DNA from: Phocoena phocoena
Lineage: Eukaryota; Chordata; Mammalia; Artiodactyla; Phocoenidae
DNA length: 64,000 nucleotides
Assembly: GCF_963924675.1 (NCBI RefSeq)
Contig: NC_089236.1
Coordinates: 26,931,319-26,995,318, forward strand
Reading direction: 5' to 3'
Below the pieces are notes generated by a model, which was not told the DNA's origin, ran no database searches, and was given only the letters and a program-made list of their open reading frames with translations. Positions 36,541-47,187 of the stretch are shown in pieces (position 1 is the stretch's first letter; each line of letters opens with the position of its first letter). The position numbers and the translations under genes are program-made.

Positions 36541-36720
36541 GGTTACTGGCCGGATGCTGATCATTCCCCTTTGAGCTCTTCTGGTGCCTGCGCAAATGGG
36601 CTGAAAATCTAATGAACGCCGTCTTCCTCGTGACATATCAAACATCCCACCCTGAGACAGCGCCAAAAATACCACAAGAAAGAACGGCCCTTCTCAGAGT
36701 ACCCCAGCCTTCCTTTTCCA
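36541..36720. other. Isolated CpG-bearing, GC-richer patch
   Basis: About seven CpGs (e.g. GGCCGG, TGCGC, AACGCCG, CTCGTG, AGCGCC, AACGGC) in about 170 bp, in a region where CpG is otherwise almost absent outside SINEs. It matches no repeat I know and lacks an open frame. Possibly a conserved non-coding element. Confidence 0.35.
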
Positions 36721-37490
36721 GATGGATGGTATAATAAAAATATTCTTCCAATTATTTCAGGGCCTTAAAAGAGAAAAGGAGAAGATACAGCTTAAGTTCA
36801 ATTCTGAAAAGACATGAAGCTTTCAGTGAAGTTATTTCTGAACAGGTTGGCCATTCCTAGTAAAGATTCTTTAAAGATAACTTTTCTGTCTTGTTTAAAA
36901 AAATATTAGAGGGAAGGTAGAAGAGTCACCCCCTTATATCATAGTAGCTGTGGAAGAAATACAGTGTGGAAGTTTGTGAAGTCATTTAAAATCTTGAAAT
37001 TCTCACACAAAAGACATACAGTAAATATAGGAATATACAGGAATACTGAACTCAATTTGGCAGTGACATCGAAAGTACTTCCTTGTAAGATTTCCTCAGG
37101 GGACGGTCTAAGGGAGTAACTGCTAAGTACTCAAGGGAATTCCTTCCTAATTTCTCTTTCCAGAACATACAACCTCAACTCTTTTTCAAAGTCTCCTCAT
37201 AATGTGAGTCTATGCAAATGCCTACCAGAAGTGAGTAATAGATTATCAATGACTAAGGGCCAAGTTGAACCTGTGGAGTGTGTCCCCAGTGTAGATGGTT
37301 ATTCCTACCCAGTTCTCCTTCCTCTAGCGGGTGAACCCGTGAAGATCATAGTGTCATCAATCTTCATGGAGAGACTCCCGTCCTATGGCACATAATTTGT
37401 CTGAATACAAATTCCCTTAAGTAAGAGTAATGCTGGTGGTAGCTGTATTACAGAGAAATTCCATTTTCTAAAATTGAATCCAAAAATGAA
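36721..37490. other. No gene or repeat recognised
   Basis: Unique-looking AT-rich sequence. A 63-codon frame (37204-37395, +) is featureless. Confidence 0.5.
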
Positions 37491-37505
37491 AAGGAAGTTA
37501 AGGGG

Positions 37506-37719
37506 GGCTTCCCTGGTGGCACAGTGGTTGAGAGTCCTCCTGCCGATGCAGGGGACATGGGTTCGTGCCCCGGTCCAGGAAGATCGCACGTGCCGTGGAG
37601 CGGCTGGGCCCGTGAGCCATGGCCGCTGAGCCTGCGTGTCCGGAGCCTGTGCTCCGCAACAGGAGAGGCCGCAACAGTGAGAGGCCACATATCACAAAAA
37701 AAAAAAAAAAAAAAAAAAA
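37506..37719 (+). mobile_element. CHR-2-like SINE, recent
   Basis: Full-length with an A tail of more than 20. Perfect 15-bp duplication AAGGAAGTTAAGGGG at 37491-37505 and 37720-37734. Forms an inverted pair with the copy at 38367. Confidence 0.97.
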
Positions 37720-37734
37720 AAGGAAGTTAAGGGG

Positions 37735-38356
37735 ACTAACTTAGTAGGCTATTGCAACAGAGAGCACCTTGGACTTGGAAAAACACTCATATTTTCCATA
37801 TAACTGACTTTTATGTTTAAATTGGACAATTCCATTTTACTCTCTGAATAGATGCAGAGCAAAATCTTGTGATCTTTCATGTGGCAGAGAGAGTAAATAC
37901 ACATTGGACAGTTTATTTGATAGTGTTCAGGACCAAATTCAGTAGTTCTGAGATTTTATTCTGGCTACCACTAATACATGATTAGCAATCAGGAAGAGAT
38001 GGAATCCTTTTACTTAGAATGATCTGAAAGGAGTCAGCATCAATCTCTTGCCCTCAGAGAGGATTCTCTTGAAAATTATTAAAAGCTGCCTAAGAACTAA
38101 GGGTCCTCTGATTTCTGTGTGGGATATGTGCCATTTATTTATTCGAATGTATTATTCTTTGTTATGAACATAGCCATGGTTGTGTGTTTATGACCCTAAG
38201 TCTTATTTAGCATTTACATAGTGCTTCTGCTTTTACAAAAGTGTGCTATAGCCACTTTTACCAGTTATTCCTCAGAGTACCCTGGTGAAATAGAACAATA
38301 TTACTGTACTATTTCCTGGATGTAAAACAAACTCAAGCATGGCTTGGAAGTATGGC
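37735..38356. other. No feature recognised
   Basis: Spacer between two opposite SINEs. A weak MIR-like hint near 38200-38290 ('tttagcatttacatagtgct') is too short to call. Confidence 0.45.
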
Positions 38357-38366
38357 TTTTCTTTTC

Positions 38367-38583
38367 TTTTTTTTTTTTTTTTTTTTTTTTCCGGTACGCG
38401 GGCCTCTCACTGCTGTGGCCTCTCCTGTTGTGGAGCACAGACTCCAGACGCGCAGGCTCAGCGGCCATGGCTCACGGGCCCAGCCGCTCCGCGGCGTGTG
38501 GAATCCTCCCGGACCGGCACACGAACCCGCGTCCCCTGCATCGGCAGACGGACTCTCAACCACTGCGCCACCAGGGAAGCCCC
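38367..38583 (-). mobile_element. CHR-2-like SINE, minus strand
   Basis: T24 tail on the left, then 'ccggtacgcgggcctctcac' and the full body to the head complement. It retains many CpGs, so it is young. I find no convincing target duplication. Confidence 0.95.
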
Positions 38584-39510
38584 GAATCAGTTGTTATTTT
38601 TGTTGCAGGATTATCTTTCATTTCCTCTTTTTGCAGGACATAACACCTCCCAAGGAAGAGGCTGATACTAACCTTTTTGCAAATTGTCCATTTGTCTTCT
38701 GTAGCAGTTTCTGTATCGATATGTAAGGTTGACATTTATAGCTGCTTCTCCCAACCCAAGACTCAGTAGTTGCACAGACAACAGATTCAGGTACAGTAGA
38801 GCCCTGTTAAGCCAATTATTTCAGCACTGTCAAACCAATAAAGTAATTAATCAAGGTCATTAATTCCTTTTGTTATTCTGTTATTACAGCTGGGAGATAA
38901 TTTATCTCATTGGTTTCTTAGTCTCTGAGCTATATTTTATTCAAAACAGATTTGTTAAACATCCACTTTGTGAAAGGAACATTGTAAATGGTGGGGATAG
39001 AAATTGATGTGGGTCTAAACCAAGTTTCAACTAGTTGACATAATAATGATATTTTCCCTGGGTGGTAGGTGATATTAAATATCATTTAATATTTCTCTCT
39101 GGTTTTACAAATCTCCAGGCACTTTTGATTATTTTAGCAGTCTCATATGCTTCATCACTCTAGTGGAGCAAGGTGAGCTAGTGGAAAAGTACTGGAGGGC
39201 AGTAGTGGGGAGGTTGATCAATGGGATGTGTTGAGCACATTGAGTTATTCTTGTATTTGCAAATATTTTTTTACTCTGTGATTAGGCCACGTATGTTTGC
39301 TAATTGGTGCCCATCCTATGTTAGGCTCCTACCTGCCCACAGAGACAGAGAGATAATGTTACCATCTCCTTGGAAGTTTAGATTTACAAGACATAGTTCT
39401 CAGGTACTGGAGAAAGACATTCCCTGGGTTGGAAACTGGCAAGAGACTGGTAGAAAACTTACATATGTGTCAAAAGAACAGAGAAAAAAATGTACAGTTG
39501 TAATTTTTCT
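38584..39510. other. No gene recognised; possible L2/MIR scrap at 38940-39000
   Basis: 'gttaaacatccactttgtga' then 'gtaaatggtggggatag' faintly recalls an L2/MIR end. The rest is unique. Confidence 0.4.
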
Positions 39511-39526
39511 AAAGTAAATGCTCCAA

Positions 39527-39639
39527 AGGAATTCCCTGGCGGTCCAGTGGTTTGGACTTGGCGCTTTTACTGCCGTGGCCCAGGTTCAATCCCTGTGAGA
39601 CTAAGATCCCACAAACTGCACTGCACAGCCTAAATAAAT
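39527..39639 (+). mobile_element. Short CHR-type SINE (~115 bp)
   Basis: Head GGAATTCCCTGGCGGTCCAG, tRNA-like box B 'ggttcaatccc', 'gactaagatcccacaaac' and an AAATAAATAA tail. Duplication AAAGTAAATGCT(C/T)CAA at 39511-39526 and 39640-39655, 15/16 identical. Confidence 0.93.
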
Positions 39640-39655
39640 AAAGTAAATGCTTCAA

Positions 39656-39964
39656 GAAAAGGGAGATCAGAGGCCTATGGTCAGGAAGGAACCTGAATAA
39701 TGTTAGGTAAGCTAAAGGGAATATTAAGACCATTTTGGTCACCACTGTTTGTGGAGAGACTGAACCTTGGCAAATTGATTAAACTCCGAAGGGGGTAGGG
39801 GAGCAGGCTGCAGTCATCAACTTTCCCGAAAGGAGAGAAGCAGCCTATGGAGGTCCCTATGGTTTACTATTAAGGGCAAGGACTAAAGTAATGGTCTTTG
39901 TTGTATGACTCATGGATCAGACGCTTGCATACTTATTCAAATAAATAGACAATGACCCTTGCTT
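39656..39964. other. No feature recognised
   Basis: Unique-looking flank between a SINE and a MIR. Confidence 0.5.
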
Positions 39965-40185
39965 TGCAGTGGCTAAGAATTCTAGTTATAGAATCAGGCT
40001 GAATTTAGTTAAAATTCTGTCCTTGAAATGTATTTGCTGTTAAATCTGGAAATTTTACTTAATGCTTCTACTATGAATAGATAATTATACCTATCTCATA
40101 AGTGTATTGAAAGAACTAAATGAAAATGTTCTAAGGAACATTTTCCATACAGTTCTTGGCACATGATGAATGCTCAAGAAAGGGT
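39965..40185 (+). repeat. MIR SINE
   Basis: 'gaattctagttatagaatca', 'gattttaatgttta'-like weak middle, then 'acctatctcataagtgtatt' and 'cagttcttggcacatgatga' with 'atgctcaa', in MIR order. Confidence 0.65.
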
Positions 40186-40984
40186 ATATACTTTACGTGT
40201 AGCCAAATGAGTGTCAGTCCCTAATGGGCCTATTGCCTAATATTATTCTCAATCTCAAACCCAGCAGATAAGCACTTATATTTAGTCTTGCTCTTGGAGG
40301 AAAAATATAGCTATCTCTTTGATCTCATCATGTTAATTTAATTATTAATGTTTATCTTTGTTATTATTGGTTATACTTTACATGCACACATACTTTATGA
40401 ATTGATTATCACATGTGGAAGTGATCTTAAGGGGACTTACTCCAAGATATAAGAAGATTTTTTCTTCTTCTTTGGAACACTTTCATTCATTTAGCCTTTA
40501 AAAAAATTTATTTGAATAGTGATTTCATCAAAGCTTTATATATCATTATTACCTTACCATTCTGAATCTTTAGGGAAGCTGTATCTTACATAAACATGAA
40601 GGGCTTTAGAAGAGAAAATCAGTAGAACAGAGTTAAACTCATTCCTCAAAAATAAATAAATAAATAAATCCCCAAGCTTCCTTGGGCCACCAGCAGAAGA
40701 AATTTTTCTTTATAACAAGAGCCCTGCTACTCTATAAGACTTTTTCAAATAGGATAGAATTTTCTGGATTTCCAGCTTGCCTAAAATGCCAAGCTTCCTG
40801 CATCACTATTACTGATTATCTCAGCAGGAAAGATATCAAATAAACTCTCAACCTAGAAAGTAGGGCTGTAGCCTTTGGTCAATTACTAGAAACCCAATGT
40901 TGACTAGAATACCAGTATAAATACAATCTGGATGCAGTGACTCATTCTGTTTTCATTTAACTAATTTAACAAGGCAAGAAAATA
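40186..40984. other. No gene recognised; short (AAAT)n
   Basis: Unique AT-rich sequence with a 5-unit AAAT repeat at 40649-40669 that is not attached to a recognisable element. Confidence 0.5.
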
Positions 40985-41515
40985 TTTATTTTTTAAATGC
41001 CTACTATGTTCTCAATACTTTTGGATGTACCTATATGATATCACCAAAGAGAAAGACTGACATTTGCTGTAGGCTAAATGTTCATGTTCCTGCCAAATTC
41101 ATTTGTTGAAATCCTAACCACCATGTATTGGGCGGTGAGTCTTTTAGGAGATGATTAGGTCATGAAGGTGGAACTCTAATGAATGGTGTTAGTTCTCTTG
41201 TAGAAGAAACCCTAGAGAGAGCTCCGTTGTCCTTTCTGCCATGTGAGGACAGCAAAATGATGGCCATCTATGGACCAGGAAGCAAGCCTTCACTAGACAC
41301 CAGATCTACCAGTGCCTTGGTCTTGAATTTCTCAGCCTCCAGAACTATGAGAAATAAACTTCAGTTGTTTATAATCCACCCGGTCTATGTTATTTCTGTT
41401 ATAGCAGGCCTAAAGGACTAAGACAGTATTGTTGTCACCATTTTTAAAGATGAGGAAAAGCATTCCCAAGATTAATAAGCTGGGAGGGGATTTGAATTCA
41501 GATCTCTGAAAGTTT
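40985..41515 (-). repeat. MIR SINE split by an LTR
   Basis: The left part (40985-41040, 'tgcctactatgttctcaata') and right part (41430-41515, 'tttttaaagatgaggaaaag', 'gggatttgaattcagatc') are reverse MIR sequence. The MLT1A-like LTR sits between them. Confidence 0.6.
41065..41425 (+). mobile_element. MLT1A-like LTR (ERVL-MaLR), solo
   Basis: Begins TGCTGTAGGCTAAATG and ends GGACTAAGACA. Internal landmarks are 'tgttgaaatcctaaccacca', 'ctgccatgtgaggacagcaa', 'aagcaagccttcactagaca' and 'agaactatgagaaataaact'. Flanking pentamers ACATT and GTATT suggest the 5-bp ERVL-type duplication. No internal retroviral sequence. Confidence 0.88.
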
Positions 41516-42910
41516 CTAACAAGTGTTAAGAAGACAGACAAAACAGAAAACAGGTGAGTAAGTCCACCACTGAAGGAAAGAGTGCTTTTGGAATAGGGGA
41601 CAGCGTGTGTCTTGAATACAGGTAACATGTCAAAGCAAAGGAGAGAATCTCTGAAGGAAGGATTGTCTTCCTTTATACAAAGAGAAGGACTATTTGCTGG
41701 TGCTCAGAGAAGATAGAGACCTTTATTTAATGCTCTTATCAACTGGGATTTAAATGAATGATTTTAGAAGGTGTTTTCTTCCTCTCTGATTCAAAGAAAA
41801 AAAACTATCACTCTCAATTTTTCTTTTCTAAGAGATAGTCAGCAAAATGTCAATTGAAAATAAAAAAAGAAAATAAGTGGGTATGTAGGCATGAAGTAAA
41901 TATTCCAAGTCATTTACCTCTATAACTACCCAAAAACTAGTGGCTCTCTGCAAGTGAAGACAATAACAATAACACAGTCCCAGATGCTATAGATAAAAAA
42001 GTAAAGAATCACAGTAATTAACTTGATTAAATATCTAGCTCTGGAAATATTAAATTTTGTTATTTCTTCTATCGGATATAATTAAATACTAAAATGAAAA
42101 GGCCTGCTATTGATAATCAAAGCTCTTTAGAATTCAAAAAGCTGAATTTAAGCAAGGTACAAAAGACTTGTTACATACAAATCACCAGCATGGAAAAATC
42201 TCAAGGTATAAAAGTCTTTAAATGATGTCCTTTACAACTCATAAAATATGCCACAGGTAGCCATTGGTCTAGAAGAAGCTCCAACAAGAAGAAATGTGTT
42301 CATGAAACTTGTCATGAACAAGAAACCTTGCAGCTGTGAGACTTGCAAAGAGAGAATTACAATAATGTAGCCTGCTGGTAATTTAGCTTAGCCAAAATCA
42401 CTGAAAATATATACATGATATTAAAATTCTGATATCTTGTTCTTGTGTCAGAAATGACAATGACAAAGGAAAAAAGAATCCATTGTCATGACAAAAACCC
42501 TAGGACCACACAAAATGGCCAAGTATGTCACCAAAATGAAGACAGTATTAGCTTATCTGCTGGAAATGCTTTCTTCACACTGTAGTTAAATTAGTTGAAA
42601 TGTGATTCTACTCTATTCAAAACAGTTTTTATTTCCAGCTTCATTTAGAGAAAAATATTCTCTTTCTAGGGGAAAACTCTCCTGACAGGAAATGATACAA
42701 GTTCATGAAGCTGTACTCTCCATGATAGGGTTAATGGACAAATCTACTGTTCACAGTAATTTATTCTTTTATGTCTAGTTGTCCAACCTGGTTATAACTA
42801 TTACTTTATTTACACACTCATATCCGAGGTTAGTGAGAGGTCAAGATGGAAACACTATCACAAAAGTATCTATAGCAGTGCTCTCATTTTTTGATATATA
42901 AAGTTTATAG
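41516..42910. other. No gene or repeat recognised
   Basis: About 1.4 kb of unique-looking AT-rich sequence without landmarks. Confidence 0.5.
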
Positions 42911-43102
42911 GGGCTTCCCTGGTGGCACAGTGGTTGAGAGTCCACCTGCCGATGCAGGGGATACGGGTTTGTGCCACGGTCTGGGAAGACCCCACATGCC
43001 ACGGAGCGGCTGGGCCCGTGAGCCATGGCCGCTGAGCCTGAGTGTCCGGAGCCTGTGCTCCGCAACGGGAGAGGCCACAACAGTGAGAAGCCAGCGTACC
43101 GC

Positions 43103-43152
<50 letters not shown>

Positions 43153-43156
43153 TATA
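42911..43156 (+). mobile_element. CHR-2-like SINE with A-(TA)n tail
   Basis: Full body followed by about 28 A and then about 14 TA units (43128-43156), a microsatellite born in the tail. Flanking duplication unclear because both sides are TA-rich. Confidence 0.94.
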
Positions 43157-43385
43157 ATTCAACAAAACAACACAAAACACACCCAAGCACTGTCCCTTAA
43201 TTCTCTATATCCATATTAATACTATACTTAATGCTATATTAAATTGTCCTTCCTAAGATTTGCTTGCTTCAGGTTGAAATATGATGCTTCATATTTATAC
43301 TTTACATGTTGCTGCTATTTAGAAACTTATAATTATCTATTTTTGTAACCTTTGCTTTAATGTCATAATAATCACAACCTGGTTT

Positions 43386-43897
43386 AGGTGCAAATTAGCA
43401 AAACTCTACTGGAAGTCCATTTGGAAGTATATATCAAAATTGACCCAGAAATTCTACTTGTAAGTATTTATCCTACAGATATACTTGCATGCTTTCAAAA
43501 TATCATCTGTACAAGGTCAGTCATTGAATCATTCTTTCTAAGGCAAAATATTGGAAACTATATAAATATATATAAAAAATGGATTAAATCAATTATGGTA
43601 CAATCACAAAATGGACAATTATGTAGTCATAGAAAATAATGAGGTTGCTTATTTATGTGCTAATGTGGAAAGGGCTCTAAGATATACTCATAATTAAAAT
43701 ATCAAACTTTGCATAGAAATTTCCTAAAAGAGGAAAATGTATACACATAGCTGAAAAAACTTCATCAGAAATTAAGATTATTTTTTACTATGTTTAGGAG
43801 AACTAGGTGGATAAGGAAACAGTAGGAGGACTAATTTTCCATGAATGTTCTTATATTTTAAAAAGTTTTTCCATATGTGAATGTATTACTGGGCAAG
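43386..43897 (+). mobile_element. Old L1M 3' end
   Basis: 'gacccagaaattctacttgt', 'caattatggtacaatcacaa', 'gtagtcatagaaaataatga' and a terminal 'tccatatgtgaatgtattac' follow the L1M 3'-UTR order. Confidence 0.7.
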
Positions 43898-44599
43898 GAA
43901 AGGTTAACTCAGCAGTCCTGGATTGCTCAAACTCTGCACATTTCAAAGAAAGGTCTGTCTTCAGGACTGGCCTTTGGTAGACTCCTGGAAGGAACCATCT
44001 TAGTCTTTGGTATATTCTGTCTGGGAAGAATGATTTTTGTATGACTGATGCCTTACATCACACTGTATTTAGTAAATACTTGTGTTTGTATACAAGAGAC
44101 ACTGAGTCACACTCTACCAGCTTGATCGGATACATTTTTTTCCTAACAATGTAATTTATTGTGAACACCTGCTTTTCCTCAAGTGTTCGGGGATAGTGAA
44201 GTGGGAAGACTGGTGTCTGAGTAACTAAGGTCAACCATATAGGTACTACATGCCTCAGTGACTGACCCCTAATAAGACCCTGGACACCAGGCCCTGGGTG
44301 GGCTTCTGTGGTTGGCATCATTTCACACATACTGTCATATACTGTTACTGGGAGAACTGAGTGTGTCCTCCTGTGACTCTACTGGGATGGGACACCACTG
44401 AGAGCTTGCACACAGCTTCTTCTAGTCTTGGTTTCAGCTGAATTTTCCCTTTGCTGATTTTAACCTGCCCCCTTTCACTGTAACATACTATAACCATGAG
44501 CATAACCTTTTTTCTGAGTCCTAGGAATCCTTGTAGCAAATCATTGTGTCTTAGGATGGTCTTGGGGAACCTGACACAACTGCATATTCCCAAAATCAA
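43898..44599. repeat. Probable ancient LTR-like repeat, unclassified
   Basis: Several phrases ('tgggaagaatgatttttgta', 'caagagacactgagtcacac', 'atgtaatttattgtgaacac', 'cctttgctgattttaacctg', 'ggatggtcttggggaacctg') feel like an old mammalian interspersed repeat with an LTR-like end. I cannot name the family. Confidence 0.35.
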
Positions 44600-44884
44600 A
44601 GTAAAATATTTTAAAGTTTAAATTGCCTATATCAGAGTCAAATCAATCAGTAAATAAAAAGTTATTCGACTTCTACTATAACCAAGTTCAGTGCTAGACA
44701 CTGGGAGAAATCCTTATTGGCTAATTGAGGGATACAATTAAGACAGCAAAATTACTTACAATGCAAGGAGTTATGACTACTTCAAATAGAGAGTGAATCA
44801 GAGGCTCTGAGCTCCTGGAGTTTAAAGGTTATTATTGTTATGGAAAAGAATACAAGTGCTGTTTAATGAAAACAGTTCTCTCTT

Positions 44885-45055
44885 ACTGAACATCTATTGT
44901 GCTCTGCAATTCTTGCTACTTGTTTTACTTTCATTGTTTCTAAACCACTTCAAGGTAAACATTTACATTCTTATTACAGATGAGGCAGTTGAGGCTCAGA
45001 GAGCCTGAGGCCAAGATCATGAATTTAATAAATGGTGGAAGAAGGTTTCTGGTCA
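44885..45055 (-). repeat. MIR SINE, minus strand
   Basis: 'tactgaacatctattgtgct' and 'attacagatgaggcagttga' with 'ggctcagagagcc' match reverse MIR. Confidence 0.75.
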
Positions 45056-45149
45056 AAAATATCCTATCTTATATTTACTAGTGTATTATAGATACAACAC
45101 AATTATTTAATAGTATATGAGTACATTATCTACAATTTCAAGCTTTAGA

Positions 45150-45240
45150 AGTGAAGCATTCTAAGGGTTAGAGAGATTAACTAACACTCAGATAGGAAGA
45201 GCCGGACCGAAAATTTGAAGCACTGTCCACTTAAATCTGA
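45150..45240 (-). repeat. MIR fragment, minus strand
   Basis: 'gttagagagattaactaaca' followed by 'ctcagataggaagagcc' is the MIR core in reverse. Short. Confidence 0.45.
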
Positions 45241-45309
45241 AGATGAAACACTTTAACACTTATGTTAAAGCGTCCTATGAAGCTAAGCAGTCTATAAATA
45301 AGATTTTAT

Positions 45310-45381
45310 TTTTAACTTTTATCGAAGTATAGTTGATTTACAATGTTGTGTTAATTTCTGCTTTATAACAAAGTGATTCAG

Positions 45382-45429
<48 letters not shown>

Positions 45430-45553
45430 TTTTTCATATTCTTTTCCATTATGGTTTATCACAGGATATTGAATATAATTCCATTTGCTATAAAACAGGA
45501 CCTTGTTGCTTATCCATTCTATATATGATAGTTTGCATCTGCTAATCTCAAAT
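45310..45553 (-). mobile_element. L1 3' UTR (cetartiodactyl type), 3' half of a probable chimera
   Basis: 'gaagtatagttgatttacaa', 'tggtttatcacaggatattg' and 'gtttgcatctgctaatctca' are the antisense of a young L1 3' UTR, with an internal (TA)n at 45382-45428. It abuts a same-strand SINE at 45554, and 14-bp duplications flank the two together (45296-45309 and 45729-45742). Confidence 0.9.
45382..45428. repeat. (TA)n microsatellite inside L1 3' UTR
   Basis: About 23 TA units expanded from the TA-rich segment native to this L1 3' UTR. Confidence 0.95.
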
Positions 45554-45726
45554 CTGCTGTGGCTTCTCTCGTTGCAGAGCACAGACTCCAGACACGCAGG
45601 CTCAGTGGCCATGGCTGACGGGCCCAGCCCCTCTGCGGCATGTGGGATCCTACAGGACCGGGGCACGAACCCGTGTCCCCTGCATCGGCAGGCGGACTCT
45701 CAACCACTGTGCCACCAGGGAAGCCC
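45554..45726 (-). mobile_element. CHR-2-like SINE lacking 3' end and tail, fused to L1
   Basis: Complete SINE 5' end (right side), but the 3' part and A tail are missing: the body stops at 'ctgctgtggcttctctcgtt' and runs straight into L1. Same orientation as the L1. The right-hand duplication starts 2 nt after the SINE 5' end. Confidence 0.9.
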
Positions 45727-45743
45727 TCAAATGAGATTTTATA

Positions 45744-47174
45744 AGACAGGCCACACTTACATGATTCTAGAGAAATAAGAATACATCTGATTTTAACAAG
45801 AATTTTCAGTAATGTATATTTATCTCTGAATATAAACTAATTGTAAAGGAAGAAACTGTTAGAGTAGTAGACTTTAAATAGTACGAAAATATATGCATAT
45901 AAAACTACTCAACATTGCACAAAAATTAAATATATGTATATATGTGTGTTACAAACAAAAGAAAGTGAAACAACTGTAATGTTCTCTAATTTCAACTAAA
46001 ATTAAATGAGGGGGTCCAGATACACACTTCTCAGACTAATTCCTTATCCATAAAATATATTTTGTACTTTGAATGTATTGCTATATGTCACAAGTAATCA
46101 CAGAAATAGTAAAAAGTTGTCAAATTGCATTAATAGATAGTGTGTATATGGCAACATCATAATTATTAACCTAGGTATTAATTTCCAAGCAATTTCTTCA
46201 AACCTCTTAGAGAGAGGCTAAATGCAGCTTTGTTTGATGACCCCCATCATTGCATTGTTATTGAAGGATCCAACAGAAATTTAGGTTACTAAATAAATTA
46301 AACACATTAAAAGCTTGTCTGAAACTCCAAATTATAACCTTTGAAGATTCAAAAAGTCAGAAACACAAAAACAGCTATATTTAACTGATTTAAAAGAAAA
46401 AAACAACACAGCTGGAAAGTTTTCAAAAAATACAGTGCTCATAATACAGAACTGCATGTAGTTTTCACTGATGTCTATCCAAGCATTCAAAGGATGCTTT
46501 AACTTAAAGACAATATACATTTCCCTTAGGATATCACTGTATTAAAAGCAAGGTGCATTTTATTTTGGGGGGAAGAATGAAGAACAGTTTGAATCTTGCC
46601 ATACTTTATAAGCAATAAGGATGTATTACCCCCAAAGGCAAGTCAGATGCAAAGATTTTCTTAAGAGGAGATTAGTGAAACACATGCTTCTTATGATAAA
46701 AATTGGTAGGAGGAAAATGATGAGATAACATAACTCTCTGAGCCGTCAAAATTTTCCTGAAAGATAGTCCATGAATTCAGGATTACAAATCTGATAGATC
46801 AAGGCTGTGGGATTGAAATGGTATCACATCCTGGGATTTTACATCCACTGAGGTCAGATCATTGCAAGTATACCACAGAAGCTGCTTGGTGCTTATATAT
46901 AGCCTGCCTTGAATCTTTCAAAAAAAAATTAAGTAAAGCAGGAAACATTCCTCAATCTTCCTTTTAATTTCATTCATGCTTAAATGACAAAGGAATATCT
47001 GAATATCTTGGAAGAATGGAAGCAATTTAGTGGCTTGAAGTATACCAGCAAGAGGAAGGAATAAATGATGATAAAATAAAACATTTTTTTAAAGAAACTG
47101 CAAAATTGGTTTAAAAAAGTTTATTAATACTTATTGCAATACATTTTGTCCTCTTTGTAATTTTCTTACAAAAC
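45744..47174. other. No gene or repeat recognised
   Basis: About 1.4 kb of unique-looking AT-rich sequence between two L1 insertions. Confidence 0.5.
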
Positions 47175-47187
47175 TTAAGATACAGCA

